Shown: positions 1 to 7,578 of the stretch, piece after piece
Numbering within the stretch: position 1 is the first letter of the stretch
Layout of the letters: each line of letters begins with the position of its first letter
Assembly: GCA_030613445.1 (NCBI GenBank)
Contig: JAUWLY010000021.1
Coordinates: forward strand, 1-16,426
DNA: 16,426 nt
Source of the DNA: Candidatus Stahliibacteriota bacterium
GTDB lineage: Bacteria > Hydrothermota > Tepidihabitantia > SM23-42
Direction of reading: 5' to 3'
The notes under the pieces: model-generated
Seen by the model: only the letters and a program-made list of their open reading frames with translations
Database searches by the model: none
Told to the model about the DNA's origin: nothing
Made by a program: the position numbers and the translations under genes

Positions 1-115
1 TGGTGAATAATCCCAAAACAATTGCACCGCAAAAAAGAGCCAGGGGAAGACTCTTACGCGCAACGGCGAGAATTATAACGAGCGAAACTACAAAACCAAC
101 CCAAGTGACGATCAT
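1..115 (-). CDS. Integral membrane protein, N-terminal fragment (possibly DUF401-like)
   Basis: The reading frame is open from an ATG at 115 to the window edge, giving 38 residues beginning MIVTWVGFVVSLVIILAVAR. The start is supported by a strong Shine-Dalgarno sequence (AAAGGAGG at 120-127, 4 nt before the ATG). The peptide is one long hydrophobic stretch, then a short basic turn (ARK), then a second hydrophobic stretch rich in Gly/Ala/Leu. This is the beginning of a polytopic inner-membrane protein. The pattern recalls the start of DUF401-type permease-like proteins, but with so little sequence that is only a resemblance. The rest lies outside the window. Confidence 0.6.
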   Translation of the reverse strand, partial: MIVTWVGFVVSLVIILAVARKSLPLALFCGAIVLGLFT

Positions 116-128
116 ACCCCCTCCTTTG

Positions 129-176
129 TCGTTCGACTGAGCTCACGCCGAAGTCCTCCCCTAAAAGGGGGAGGAC
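129..176. repeat. REP-like palindromic repeats (two adjacent elements)
   Basis: Two short dyad elements lie side by side just upstream of the membrane-protein start. The first contains TGAGCTCA (138-145) flanked by TTCGAC and GCCGAA. The second has perfect 9-bp arms GTCCTCCCC (153-161) and GGGGAGGAC (168-176) around a 6-nt loop. Such C-rich/G-rich dyads are typical of dispersed intergenic repeats. There is no U-tract, so neither resembles an intrinsic terminator. Dispersal cannot be seen from one window. Confidence 0.5.
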
Positions 177-291
177 AGTGGGGGTAGACGAAATCTAAAT
201 CCTCAAAACGCGCTTTGTTTTTCCGCAAAAGATCGCAGTTCATGGAAGTAGGTGTTTTGAATTTGGAAAATTATGATTTAGAATTTGTTTG

Positions 292-380
292 GGATTTGGA
301 ACTTGTCCCGATTTATCATTTCGGATTATATTATATAGGAAAATCGTGGATCCCGCAAAGCGGGAGGATTTGGAATTTGT
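292..380. repeat. Imperfect direct repeat in a gene-free stretch
   Basis: GGATTTGGAACTTGT at 292-306 recurs as GGATTTGGAATTTGT at 366-380 (14 of 15 identical), with related GAATTTGG/GAATTTGT fragments at about 258-288. Between the copies lies a small hairpin, TCCCGC (351-356) AAA GCGGGA (360-365). No coding potential was seen in 116-406; it appears to be a cluster of short repeats. Confidence 0.4.
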
Positions 381-405
381 ATAGAAATCCATAGGATTTC
401 TATAC
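379..405. repeat. Perfect 12-bp hairpin just downstream of asd
   Basis: GTATAGAAATCC (379-390) and GGATTTCTATAC (394-405) form a perfect 12-bp stem with a 3-nt loop, starting 2 nt after the asd stop codon. Its placement suits 3'-end formation or mRNA protection for asd. The following minus-strand sequence is AAATTCC with no run of U, so it is not a classical rho-independent terminator. Confidence 0.55.
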
Positions 406-406
406 A

Positions 407-1399
407 TTACAGCAGCAGCTCGGCGATCTGCACGGCGTTTAACGCAGCACCTTTGCGCACATTGTCCGCAACGATCCACAAAGCTAAACCGTTCTCAAAC
501 ACAAGGTCTTTTCTTATCCTTCCAACAAATACGGCATCTTTCCCAACCGCACTGATCGGTGTTGGATATGTCCCATCTTTGTCAAAAACCTCAACGCCCG
601 GAGCTTCTTGCAGTATCTCAATCGCCTCAGCTGGCGATATGGGCTTTTCAAACTCAACCGATAGCACCTCACTGTGCCCGACATAAACAGGAATCCTTAC
701 GCATGTTGAAGTTACTTGTATTGATTCATCATCAAAAATCTTTCTTGTCTCATAAAGCATCTTCATTTCTTCGGACGTATAACCTTGATCATCAAAACCA
801 CCGATCTGTGGGATGATATTATTACCGATAGGATGGCTAAAAACCGCATCTTCTGTCTTCTCAATGTCATGCCCCATGGACAGGTATTCAAACTCGTATC
901 TCAATTCCTCCAGCGCTTCTTTGCCAGCACCGCTCACTGATTGATAGGTCGCTACAAAAATCCTTTTCACCTTAGCCTTTTTATGGAGTGGATAAAGCGC
1001 AACGAGCATCTGGATAGTTGAACAATTAGGGTTAGCAATAATGCCTTTGTGCTTACTTGCTTTCTCAGGGTTTATTTCGGGGATAATGAGTGGTACCTCA
1101 GGGTCCATACGAAAGGCATTTGAATTGTCGATAACAACTGATTGCTCAGCAAACTTGGGCACGATTTCCTTTGCCAGCGGTGCATCCAAACATCCAAAGA
1201 CTATTTTTGCCTGACCAATCAATTCATTGTAATCAGTCAGCACCTCGATTTCGCGTTCCTTAAATAATATCACTTGACCTTCACTGCGTTCAGATGCAAA
1301 GGGAAGCAATTCTCTGATCGGGAAATTCCTTTCTTCTAAAATCTTGATGACTTCTTCCCCAACCAAACCAGTTGCACCGAGTACCGCAATATTTTCCAT
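407..1399 (-). CDS. asd: Aspartate-semialdehyde dehydrogenase
   Basis: The 330-aa product, normal for the family, reduces L-aspartyl-4-phosphate to aspartate semialdehyde with NADPH in the cytosol. This is the branch point to lysine/diaminopimelate, threonine and methionine. Visible motifs are the Rossmann dinucleotide loop GATGLVGEEV (residues 8-17), SNAFRMD (93-99), the catalytic cysteine in NPNCS (Cys126), the substrate-contacting Gln153 in TYQSVSGAGKEA, Arg235 and His242 in the TCVRIPVYVGHSE stretch, and the C-terminal ADNVRKGAALNAVQIAE. Nothing essential is missing. The gene stands alone, with its own promoter ending exactly at the ATG (no Shine-Dalgarno sequence) and a hairpin right after the stop. 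Identification is firm. Confidence 0.97.
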   Translation of the reverse strand: MENIAVLGATGLVGEEVIKILEERNFPIRELLPFASERSEGQVILFKEREIEVLTDYNELIGQAKIVFGCLDAPLAKEIVPKFAEQSVVIDNSNAFRMDPEVPLIIPEINPEKASKHKGIIANPNCSTIQMLVALYPLHKKAKVKRIFVATYQSVSGAGKEALEELRYEFEYLSMGHDIEKTEDAVFSHPIGNNIIPQIGGFDDQGYTSEEMKMLYETRKIFDDESIQVTSTCVRIPVYVGHSEVLSVEFEKPISPAEAIEILQEAPGVEVFDKDGTYPTPISAVGKDAVFVGRIRKDLVFENGLALWIVADNVRKGAALNAVQIAELLL

Positions 1400-1405
1400 G
1401 TGTCT

Positions 1406-1433
1406 ATTATACTGTAAATAGCACCAAAGTCAA
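1406..1433 (-). promoter_or_regulatory. asd promoter, predicted leaderless
   Basis: On the minus strand the -35 TTGACT (1433-1428) is followed by a 16-nt spacer and a perfect -10 TATAAT (1411-1406). Exactly six bases (AGACAC) separate the -10 from the asd ATG, so the usual start-site spacing puts +1 on the A of the start codon. Confidence 0.75.
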
Positions 1434-1479
1434 CGTTTCCAGCACCTAATTCTTGCTGACTTCTTTGGTTTTTGTGTTA

Positions 1480-2730
1480 TTATGGAGTATCCAGAGAATC
1501 CTGCTCTAGTACCTCAGTAGTGTCTTCACCAAGGCAATAGATAAAACCATCATGTGAGCCGCAATAGATCCTGCCATCGAGTACTGCAGGCGTGGCGTTG
1601 ATAAGCGCACCAGTAGGAAATGACCATACTAATTCTGCCTCGGTTGTAATACCATATATTTTACCGCTTCTTGAGCCAATAACAATCATTGAATCAGTAA
1701 CACACGGCGAACTCCAGATGCCGCCATCAGTGCGGAATTTCCAGATCACTTTACCTGAATCAGCACTAAGGCAGTGAATACGTCCATCGCCCGAACCGAA
1801 ATATATTCGCCCGTCAACCACGGCTGGGGTTGAAATCACGCGACCTATTGTCTTATACTGCCAGATCACCTTACCTTTGTACCGGTCTATACAAAAGAAT
1901 TTGCCGCTTTCGCAGCCAATATATAATGTATCACCAATGATTACTGGTGATACATCAGTATCTGAGCCCGTACGGAATTTCCATACGATCGCACCGTCAA
2001 ACCTTGAGAGACAGTATAAATAACCGCGTGATGAACCAGCATAAATAAATGTATCAACTACTGCTACTGAAGACTCAATTGAACCACTGACCTTTGTTTT
2101 CCAGATTACCTTACCGCTGTCTGCACCAAAACAGTAGATATAGTGGTCCTCGCCACCCACATAGATAGTATCATTGACAATGCACGGTGATGAATCCATG
2201 TCATTGCCAATCTTTGTTTTCCAGATCAACTTGCCATCGCGCAAGGAAACACAATGGAGAAAATTGTCACGCGCGCCGAAATAAACACGGCGCTTGTACA
2301 GGGTGGGTGAAGATTTTATTGAATGCCCGCACTTGTATTTCCAAATCAGTTCACCGGTATGTTTGTTAAGGCAATATAAGTAACTATCACATGAGCCGAT
2401 AACCATGGTATCGCCCCAGAACGCGGGTTGACCACTCCAGGCAATACCGCGCCAGATTGTTTTAGGATCAACCCCTCTTTTTTCTTTTTTCCCTTCATAG
2501 ATGAAGCCAGTTTCAAATTTCCAGATAAGCTTAATACTGCGCGGCACCTTGCCTGAACCGTAAAATGTATGATACTGATTGCCTCGGAACATGGTCAGAG
2601 ATCCTTTAGGTGGTGCTAGAGTATCCGGTTCACAAATTGATTTTTCTACCTCTTGTTTACCGCCACAACTTAAAACAACTAAAAGGAAAAACGTAAAGGG
2701 AAACACTCTATTAATTAATGTTTTTATCAT
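1480..2730 (-). CDS. PQQ-like beta-propeller lipoprotein
   Basis: The product has 416 aa. A lipoprotein signal peptide ends in LVVLSC with the lipidated cysteine at Cys22, so the mature protein should be membrane-anchored outside the cytoplasm. From about residue 100 to the end there are roughly eight repeats of about 40 residues with a shared pattern (GKVIWKFRT..., SSP-x-V, IY-x-GS, YIYCL). This is the PQQ-like/YWTD-style beta-propeller seen in BamB-type proteins. Most repeats carry a cysteine at the same place (YLYCL, LHCV, YIYCF, FFCI, IHCL, FIYCL). The likely role is protein or ligand binding in the envelope. There is no sign of a PQQ-dehydrogenase domain. It follows the CapA-like gene by 45 bp on the same strand and is probably cotranscribed. 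No clear Shine-Dalgarno sequence precedes the ATG. Confidence 0.85.
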   Translation of the reverse strand: MIKTLINRVFPFTFFLLVVLSCGGKQEVEKSICEPDTLAPPKGSLTMFRGNQYHTFYGSGKVPRSIKLIWKFETGFIYEGKKEKRGVDPKTIWRGIAWSGQPAFWGDTMVIGSCDSYLYCLNKHTGELIWKYKCGHSIKSSPTLYKRRVYFGARDNFLHCVSLRDGKLIWKTKIGNDMDSSPCIVNDTIYVGGEDHYIYCFGADSGKVIWKTKVSGSIESSVAVVDTFIYAGSSRGYLYCLSRFDGAIVWKFRTGSDTDVSPVIIGDTLYIGCESGKFFCIDRYKGKVIWQYKTIGRVISTPAVVDGRIYFGSGDGRIHCLSADSGKVIWKFRTDGGIWSSPCVTDSMIVIGSRSGKIYGITTEAELVWSFPTGALINATPAVLDGRIYCGSHDGFIYCLGEDTTEVLEQDSLDTP

Positions 2731-2775
2731 TGTTGAAAAACAAAAGGCTAACCGAAAAACTTCAGTCCCTGATGC

Positions 2776-3810
2776 CTATTTTTTAATCCTTGGGTATATC
2801 ATACCTTGATTAGATATTATTGGAGCTGAATCTGGAAAATCTTGAGCGGAAAGCTCTTTCACTAGTTTTGCTGCCTGGTGCAGGGAATCAAGAGCAAGAT
2901 ATTTGTATGTCCTCTGGATCGCTGAGATGATCTTGCCGTGCTGGAAAACACCAGTTGAATCGAGCACAACTTTCAGAATCGGCGCATAACCCCGTTCATC
3001 GCCAAGGTTAAACCCCCATGTACAAAAATTGCCAAGGCTATAGGCGATCAATCTGTCCCTATATATCTCTATTGCGCGAGGTACGTGCGGACCGTGCCCC
3101 CAGACAAAATCCGCCCCACTGTCCACTACTGCTCTGGAGAACTTAACAACATTACCCCTTGGCCAACCCATAAAATATTCAAACGTATCTCGGGTGTGGA
3201 GAAATTTCAAACCCTCGCCACCAGCGTGGAAGGAAACAATGATTATGTCATTGAGCCTTGCCTGCTCAGCAACGATACGCTGGGCCTTCGGGATCTCGAA
3301 TATTGAATTAGTATTCGGTGACGTTGAGAACGAAACAATCACCACTTTATTTCCGTTGATCTCAAACTGACCGACCTCGCTATAGGCACCGCCATAAGTT
3401 AACCCGACATCGCTCAGTGCCTTCTTCGTAGCCTTTATGCCTCCAGCACCAAAATCATTCATGTGGTTATTGGCAATATTCATGAAATCAAATCCTGCAT
3501 TCAACAAATGCTCTGCCCAGCCAGGAGGCGTCCGGAAAGCATAACACCGTCCCTTTTGGACTTTTTTTGTACATACACCGCCGGTCAACAAAGTTCCTTC
3601 CAAATTACCCAGGGTCAGATCTGCACCCATGAGCGTCGAATCAATTTTTGTGAATAGATCTCTACCTTGGTTAGATGGAAGGTTTTTCGACGGGTAATCA
3701 CTACCCATCATTATATCACCAACCGCAATAACCGATAATGAACCGGCAAAAAAAATGCCTGCACTAAGCAGGAATGTTATGAGGATTCTTGTTTTTTTTA
3801 TGTTAATCAA
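2776..3810 (-). CDS. CapA/PGA_cap-type metallophosphatase-fold protein
   Basis: This exported protein of about 344 aa belongs to the poly-gamma-glutamate/capsule-biosynthesis CapA family, which has a calcineurin-like phosphoesterase fold. Using the TTG at 3810 as residue 1, a signal sequence (INIKKTR then a hydrophobic stretch) is followed by the metal-site motifs VGDIMMG (30-36), GNLEG (68-72), ANNHMNDFG (113-121), FHAGGEG (194-200), GHGPH (238-242) and SLGNF (258-262). The start is uncertain because the N-terminus has no ATG. TTG codons at 3849, 3831, 3813 and 3810 are possible. I prefer 3810 because it overlaps the preceding stop (TTGATTAA) and leaves a normal signal peptide; the 3849 start would overlap the peptidase gene by 47 bp. 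The exact substrate is unknown. It sits between a cell-wall peptidase and a propeller lipoprotein. Confidence 0.85.
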   Translation of the reverse strand: MINIKKTRILITFLLSAGIFFAGSLSVIAVGDIMMGSDYPSKNLPSNQGRDLFTKIDSTLMGADLTLGNLEGTLLTGGVCTKKVQKGRCYAFRTPPGWAEHLLNAGFDFMNIANNHMNDFGAGGIKATKKALSDVGLTYGGAYSEVGQFEINGNKVVIVSFSTSPNTNSIFEIPKAQRIVAEQARLNDIIIVSFHAGGEGLKFLHTRDTFEYFMGWPRGNVVKFSRAVVDSGADFVWGHGPHVPRAIEIYRDRLIAYSLGNFCTWGFNLGDERGYAPILKVVLDSTGVFQHGKIISAIQRTYKYLALDSLHQAAKLVKELSAQDFPDSAPIISNQGMIYPRIKK

Positions 3811-4729
3811 CAACTGCGATAGATAGGTCAATATAAGGTTTGGGATCAACCTTCACTCCGGAAACGTGGACTTCGTAGTGGAGATGAGGACAGGTAGTTC
3901 TCCCAGTATCACCGACCGTGGCAATAACCTGACCCCGCTTTACAAAATCGCCTTTCTTGACAAGGATGCAGTTGCAGTGAGCATACCGTGTCTTAAAACC
4001 AAAACCATGATCAATATCTAAACACAAGCCATAACCGCGATTCCAGCCTGTATAGGAAACAACACCATCAGCCGACGCAAGGATGTCGGTACCGCGGGGC
4101 GCTCCGATATCTAAACCCCAGTGCATCTTGATCATCTTCTTATTGATCGGATCAACACGATAGCCAAAACCTGAACCGAGACGACGACCAGGTACGGGGT
4201 TAATCGAGGGGATGTGTGACCAGAGATAAACTTTACTTTCCATTTTCTGAATGATGTCATTTAGACTCGTTTCTCTCAATTCGCATTTTCCTTTTAGCAC
4301 ATCAAGCGATTCATACAACTGGTTTAAAATACCATTAGCACGGTCGGAAAGCGCTTTTTCTGGAGCTCTCGCATCGAATCCGCCAATACCCATCGACCAG
4401 ACATCAGGATGGACAAACACCATTTGCCAATAAGTTCTTTGTCGATTATCCTGTTCAATATGCCGGTCAAAATCCCGGTGTGTTAAAGCAACCAGGTTGT
4501 TCAAGGAATCCAATCTGCTGATTAACGATTCATTTTCATATTCGCTCTTCCGCGCGCTCATCGCAACGAATATCTCCCGTGCATTGTATGAAGAAAGAAA
4601 AACCGTCGAAGCAATGATACTGAACAAGATCACACATGCGACGATGAATGAATGTTTCGGCAACTTGAAAATACGTAAAAAGTTGTGTTTTCTCGAAACT
4701 AATATAATATCCGTGAAATCTATCATCAT
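3803..4729 (-). CDS. Membrane-anchored M23 family metallopeptidase
   Basis: The product has 308 aa. It has a short cytoplasmic N-terminus, one transmembrane segment (about 26-48), a helical, probably coiled-coil linker (about 55-165), and a C-terminal M23/LytM domain (about 185-300). Zinc and catalytic residues are present: His203 and Asp207 in HWGLDIG, His251 in YAHCNC, and His282/His284 in PHLHYEV. GSGFGYRVDP and GDTGRTTCPHLHYEVH are classic for active peptidoglycan endopeptidases, so it likely cleaves cross-links at the outer face of the inner membrane. It is the first gene of an operon with the CapA-like gene and the PQQ lipoprotein. Two ATGs are in tandem (4729, 4726). Promoter spacing points to the second as a leaderless start. 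The family call is firm. Confidence 0.92.
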   Translation of the reverse strand: MMIDFTDIILVSRKHNFLRIFKLPKHSFIVACVILFSIIASTVFLSSYNAREIFVAMSARKSEYENESLISRLDSLNNLVALTHRDFDRHIEQDNRQRTYWQMVFVHPDVWSMGIGGFDARAPEKALSDRANGILNQLYESLDVLKGKCELRETSLNDIIQKMESKVYLWSHIPSINPVPGRRLGSGFGYRVDPINKKMIKMHWGLDIGAPRGTDILASADGVVSYTGWNRGYGLCLDIDHGFGFKTRYAHCNCILVKKGDFVKRGQVIATVGDTGRTTCPHLHYEVHVSGVKVDPKPYIDLSIAVVD

Positions 4730-4732
4730 ATC

Positions 4733-4761
4733 ATTATATTCAAAGAAACAAGTTTTGTCAA
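4733..4761 (-). promoter_or_regulatory. Promoter of the M23 peptidase operon, predicted leaderless
   Basis: Minus strand: consensus -35 TTGACA (4761-4756), a 17-nt spacer, and -10 TATAAT (4738-4733). Counting six bases from the -10 places +1 on the A of the second in-frame ATG (4726). No Shine-Dalgarno sequence is present. Confidence 0.75.
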
Positions 4762-4777
4762 GGGTTTTGTGAAAGGA

Positions 4778-4799
4778 CTCTGAAAAAGCACTTTCAGAG
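4778..4799. promoter_or_regulatory. Perfect inverted repeat between divergent promoters
   Basis: CTCTGAAA (4778-4785) and TTTCAGAG (4792-4799) form perfect 8-bp arms with a 6-nt centre. It lies between the -35 boxes of the divergent M23 and uppS promoters, where an operator acting on both could sit. It could equally be a chance dyad. Confidence 0.35.
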
Positions 4800-4813
4800 C
4801 TCTTCGTGAGTTG

Positions 4814-4841
4814 TTGACTAGGTTATTTTTTAAGCTATAAT
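4814..4841 (+). promoter_or_regulatory. uppS operon promoter, predicted leaderless
   Basis: TTGACT (4814-4819), a 16-nt spacer and TATAAT (4836-4841) are followed after only 5 nt by the uppS ATG at 4847. The predicted start site is within one or two bases of the start codon, and no Shine-Dalgarno sequence is available. Confidence 0.75.
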
Positions 4842-4846
4842 ATGGT

Positions 4847-5554
4847 ATGTCGAGGATAAAACATGTGGCAATAATCATGGATGGGAATGGCCGATGGGCA
4901 AAAAAACGCGGTTTACCGCGGGTCATTGGTCATCGCCAGGGTGTCGATTCTGTTCGAGCCACTGTCAACGCGGCCAAGGATCTTGGTATCAAGTTTTTGA
5001 CGCTCTATACCTTTTCAACTGAAAACTGGCAAAGACCAGAAAAAGAAGTAAACACTCTTATGGAAATGCTCGAAGAAATGATTCGGAAGGAGACTGATGA
5101 ACTCCATAAAAATGACGTAAAGATCAATGCCATTGGCAGACTCGACACGCTTTACCCTAAACCTAGAAAAGCTATGGAAGAAGCCATCGAAAAAACCAAA
5201 AATAACAAGAGACTTGTTATGACTCTTTGTTTGAGCTATAGTGGACGCAGTGAGATCCTGGATGCGGTCAAGAAAATAGTTAAACAAGACCGTGATCAAA
5301 AAATAGACCTTGAAAATTTCAAAGAGGAGAATTTCACCAGATTCCTCTATGACCCAGAGTTACCAGATCCCGAGCTTCTAATAAGAACCGGCGCGGAAAA
5401 CAGAGAACGGATTTCGAATTTCTTATTATGGCAGATTGCTTATACCGAGGTTTATTTCACAAAGACACTCTGGCCTGATTTCCGAAAAAAGGAATTTGTT
5501 AAAGCAGTAGAAGATTTTGAAAAAAGGGAGCGATTGTTTGGCCGTGTCAAGTGA
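4847..5554 (+). CDS. uppS: Undecaprenyl diphosphate synthase-type cis-prenyltransferase
   Basis: The 235-aa product is a cis-prenyltransferase that extends farnesyl diphosphate with isopentenyl diphosphate to make the C55-type carrier for peptidoglycan and O-antigen precursors. Diagnostic motifs are the catalytic Asp12 in MDGNGRWA, GHRQG (28-32), TFSTENW (55-61), the diphosphate-binding arginine region at 180-191, WQIAYTEVYF with Glu201, and LWPDF. One oddity is that the conserved R-T-G-G-E-x-R-x-S-N-F motif reads RTGAENRERISNF here, two residues longer. It is the first gene of a four-gene rightward operon and overlaps the start region of cdsA. ATG 4847 is chosen because promoter and family N-terminus agree. 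Confidence 0.95.
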   Translation: MSRIKHVAIIMDGNGRWAKKRGLPRVIGHRQGVDSVRATVNAAKDLGIKFLTLYTFSTENWQRPEKEVNTLMEMLEEMIRKETDELHKNDVKINAIGRLDTLYPKPRKAMEEAIEKTKNNKRLVMTLCLSYSGRSEILDAVKKIVKQDRDQKIDLENFKEENFTRFLYDPELPDPELLIRTGAENRERISNFLLWQIAYTEVYFTKTLWPDFRKKEFVKAVEDFEKRERLFGRVK

Positions 5555-6344
5555 TCTTAAGACACGTTCTTTGACCGGGTTTTTCATGATCGCGGTAACA
5601 CTTCTCATTATCTGTCTTGGTCGGGTATTTTTGCCCCTTTTATTACTAGTATTCATCAGTTTTGCCAATAATGAGTATCTAAGATTCTGGCACCGTAAAG
5701 ATATCTATCCCCATACTTTGGCTGTGCTTTTGCCAGCCTACGCAATCCCTTTGCTTATTTACTATGAAGTACCGTTGTTTCTACCGTTTTCAATATTTTT
5801 CTTTTTTGTCTGTCTCCTATCAGTAATGCGCTTTCCAGGCGCACGCTACAAACCTAATTTCTTAGCTGAAAGTGCGGCCACGATTTTTGGTATCATCTAT
5901 TTATCGCTCTTGCCCTCAAGCCTTATCCCACTCAGGAAAATGGGCTTTACCATAGCACTCATGCCCCTTATCCTAACCTGGCTCTATGATACTTCTGCCT
6001 ATCTCGTTGGTAGCGCAATCGGCAAACATCCACTATCAAAAAGGGTAAGCCCTAAGAAAACCTGGGAAGGAACCTTGATTGCATTCCCCATACTACTTCC
6101 CTGCACGTATCTACTGAGCAAATTCTGGATCCCTTCATTCAATCACTTAGACATATTATTAGTAACTTTAGGCATCGGTATAATGGGGACGATCGGCGAC
6201 CTTTTTGAATCTGGCATGAAGCGTGAAGTGAACCTCAAGGATGCCTCCAAGATATTCCCAGGTCATGGCGGGTTCCTGGACCGCATGGATTCATTGATCT
6301 TTAATATCCCTTTCTTTTATCTATACCTGATACTCCAGCAATAA
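5538..6344 (+). CDS. cdsA: Phosphatidate cytidylyltransferase (CDP-diglyceride synthase)
   Basis: The polytopic membrane protein of about 268 aa converts phosphatidic acid and CTP to CDP-diacylglycerol, the precursor of phosphatidylglycerol and phosphatidylethanolamine. Several hydrophobic segments are followed by the C-terminal CDP-alcohol signature: SKRVSPKKTWEG, then GDLFESGMKRE, KDASKIFPGHGGFLDRMDS. The conserved K-D, H-G-G and D-R-x-D are all present. The start is a TTG at 5538, 7 nt after a GGGAG Shine-Dalgarno sequence (5526-5530); an upstream TTG at 5517 is open but lies before that site. The gene overlaps the last 17 bases of uppS, which suggests translational coupling. The uppS-cdsA order is common in bacteria. 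Confidence 0.93.
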   Translation: MAVSSDLKTRSLTGFFMIAVTLLIICLGRVFLPLLLLVFISFANNEYLRFWHRKDIYPHTLAVLLPAYAIPLLIYYEVPLFLPFSIFFFFVCLLSVMRFPGARYKPNFLAESAATIFGIIYLSLLPSSLIPLRKMGFTIALMPLILTWLYDTSAYLVGSAIGKHPLSKRVSPKKTWEGTLIAFPILLPCTYLLSKFWIPSFNHLDILLVTLGIGIMGTIGDLFESGMKREVNLKDASKIFPGHGGFLDRMDSLIFNIPFFYLYLILQQ

Positions 6345-6347
6345 CCA

Positions 6348-7559
6348 GTGAACATGGATAAATCACCGCTTGCAGACAGAATAAGACCGGTATGTTTTGA
6401 GGAAGTTCTTGGTCAGGATCACTTATTGGGACCTGGCTGTCCCATAAGAAAGCAGATCGAGAAAAACCGACTTTTTTCAATGGTCTTTTTTGGACCACCA
6501 GGTAGTGGCAAAACGACTATTGCCCGGCTTTTTGCAAAACAATTCGCTGCTCATTTTATCTCGTTCTCTGCCGCTATGAGCAGTATAACCGAAATAAAAA
6601 AGTTCATGAAGAAGGCAGAAGAACAAAAACATTTGTACGGACATGAAACGATTGTCTTCATCGATGAAATCCATCGCTTTAACAAAGCTCAGCAGGATGC
6701 TTTTCTACCATACGTGGAAAAGGGTTCGATTATCTTAATCGGTGCGACGACTGAAAATCCATCATTTGAATTGAATTCAAGTCTTCTATCGCGTGTCAAA
6801 GTCTACATGGTTAACCCACTGAGCTTCGATGATATTAGTAAGATCGTAAAGCGGGCGCTGAATTCTGAAAAAGGGTTTGCTGGAAAGTATACCCTGACAA
6901 CTGACGGACTGGACTTCATCGCCAATATATCAGATGGTGACGCAAGAGTAGCCCTCAATGCGCTGGAATTGTCCGCGCTCGCCTCTCATGGACACAATAT
7001 CGACCTCAAAACCGTAGAAGATATCGTACAGAAAAAGGCATTAAAATACGACAAGCAGGGTGAAGAACACTATAATATCATTTCTGCTCTCCATAAATCA
7101 CTGAGGGGTTCAAATGCAGACGCTGGGCTGTACTGGTTAGCTCGTATGCTCGAAGCCGGTGAAGATCCACTGTACATTGCACGCCGGCTCGTTCGTTTTG
7201 CGGTCGAAGATGTCGGCGCTGCAGACCCCCAAGCCTTGGTCGTTGCGATCGCGGTAAAAGATGCCGTGCACTTCATTGGTCGCCCTGAAGGCGACCTGGC
7301 ACTTGCCGAATGTGTGGTCTATCTTGCCCGCGCGCCAAAGAGCAATGAAATCTATTTAGCATATGAAGCAGCAAAACAAGACGCACTAGAAACTCAGGCA
7401 GCACCAGTGCCCATGCATATCCGGAATGCACCGACGAGATTGATGAAAAAACTTGGCTATGGTAAAAACTACAAATATCCGCATGACTATCCAAACACCA
7501 AGGTCAACCAAGAATATATGCCTGAGAATCTAAAAAACAAGAAATACCTGAAGGATTAA
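6348..7559 (+). CDS. rarA: Replication-associated recombination protein A (AAA+ ATPase)
   Basis: The 403-aa product belongs to the RarA/MgsA/WRNIP1 family, clamp-loader-like AAA+ ATPases that act at stalled replication forks. N-terminal PLADRIRP and GQDHLLGPG are family-typical. They are followed by Walker A GPPGSGKTT (49-57), Walker B IVFIDE (102-107), the sensor-1 region GATTENPSFELNSSLLSR (132-149) and GDARVALN (197-204). The C-terminal tetramerisation region includes HKSLRGSNADAGLYWLARML and RLVRFAVEDVGAADP. Translation begins at GTG 6348 or ATG 6354. The intergenic gap to cdsA is 3 nt for the former, and neither has a strong Shine-Dalgarno sequence. It sits in a lipid operon but has no evident lipid role. 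Confidence 0.95.
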   Translation: MNMDKSPLADRIRPVCFEEVLGQDHLLGPGCPIRKQIEKNRLFSMVFFGPPGSGKTTIARLFAKQFAAHFISFSAAMSSITEIKKFMKKAEEQKHLYGHETIVFIDEIHRFNKAQQDAFLPYVEKGSIILIGATTENPSFELNSSLLSRVKVYMVNPLSFDDISKIVKRALNSEKGFAGKYTLTTDGLDFIANISDGDARVALNALELSALASHGHNIDLKTVEDIVQKKALKYDKQGEEHYNIISALHKSLRGSNADAGLYWLARMLEAGEDPLYIARRLVRFAVEDVGAADPQALVVAIAVKDAVHFIGRPEGDLALAECVVYLARAPKSNEIYLAYEAAKQDALETQAAPVPMHIRNAPTRLMKKLGYGKNYKYPHDYPNTKVNQEYMPENLKNKKYLKD

Positions 7560-7578
7560 TGGGAAAAGGGGATTTGCT

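Noticed and set aside
379..405. Intrinsic terminator for asd
   Set aside because: The stem is strong but AT-rich, and no U-run follows on the minus strand; kept only as a hairpin.
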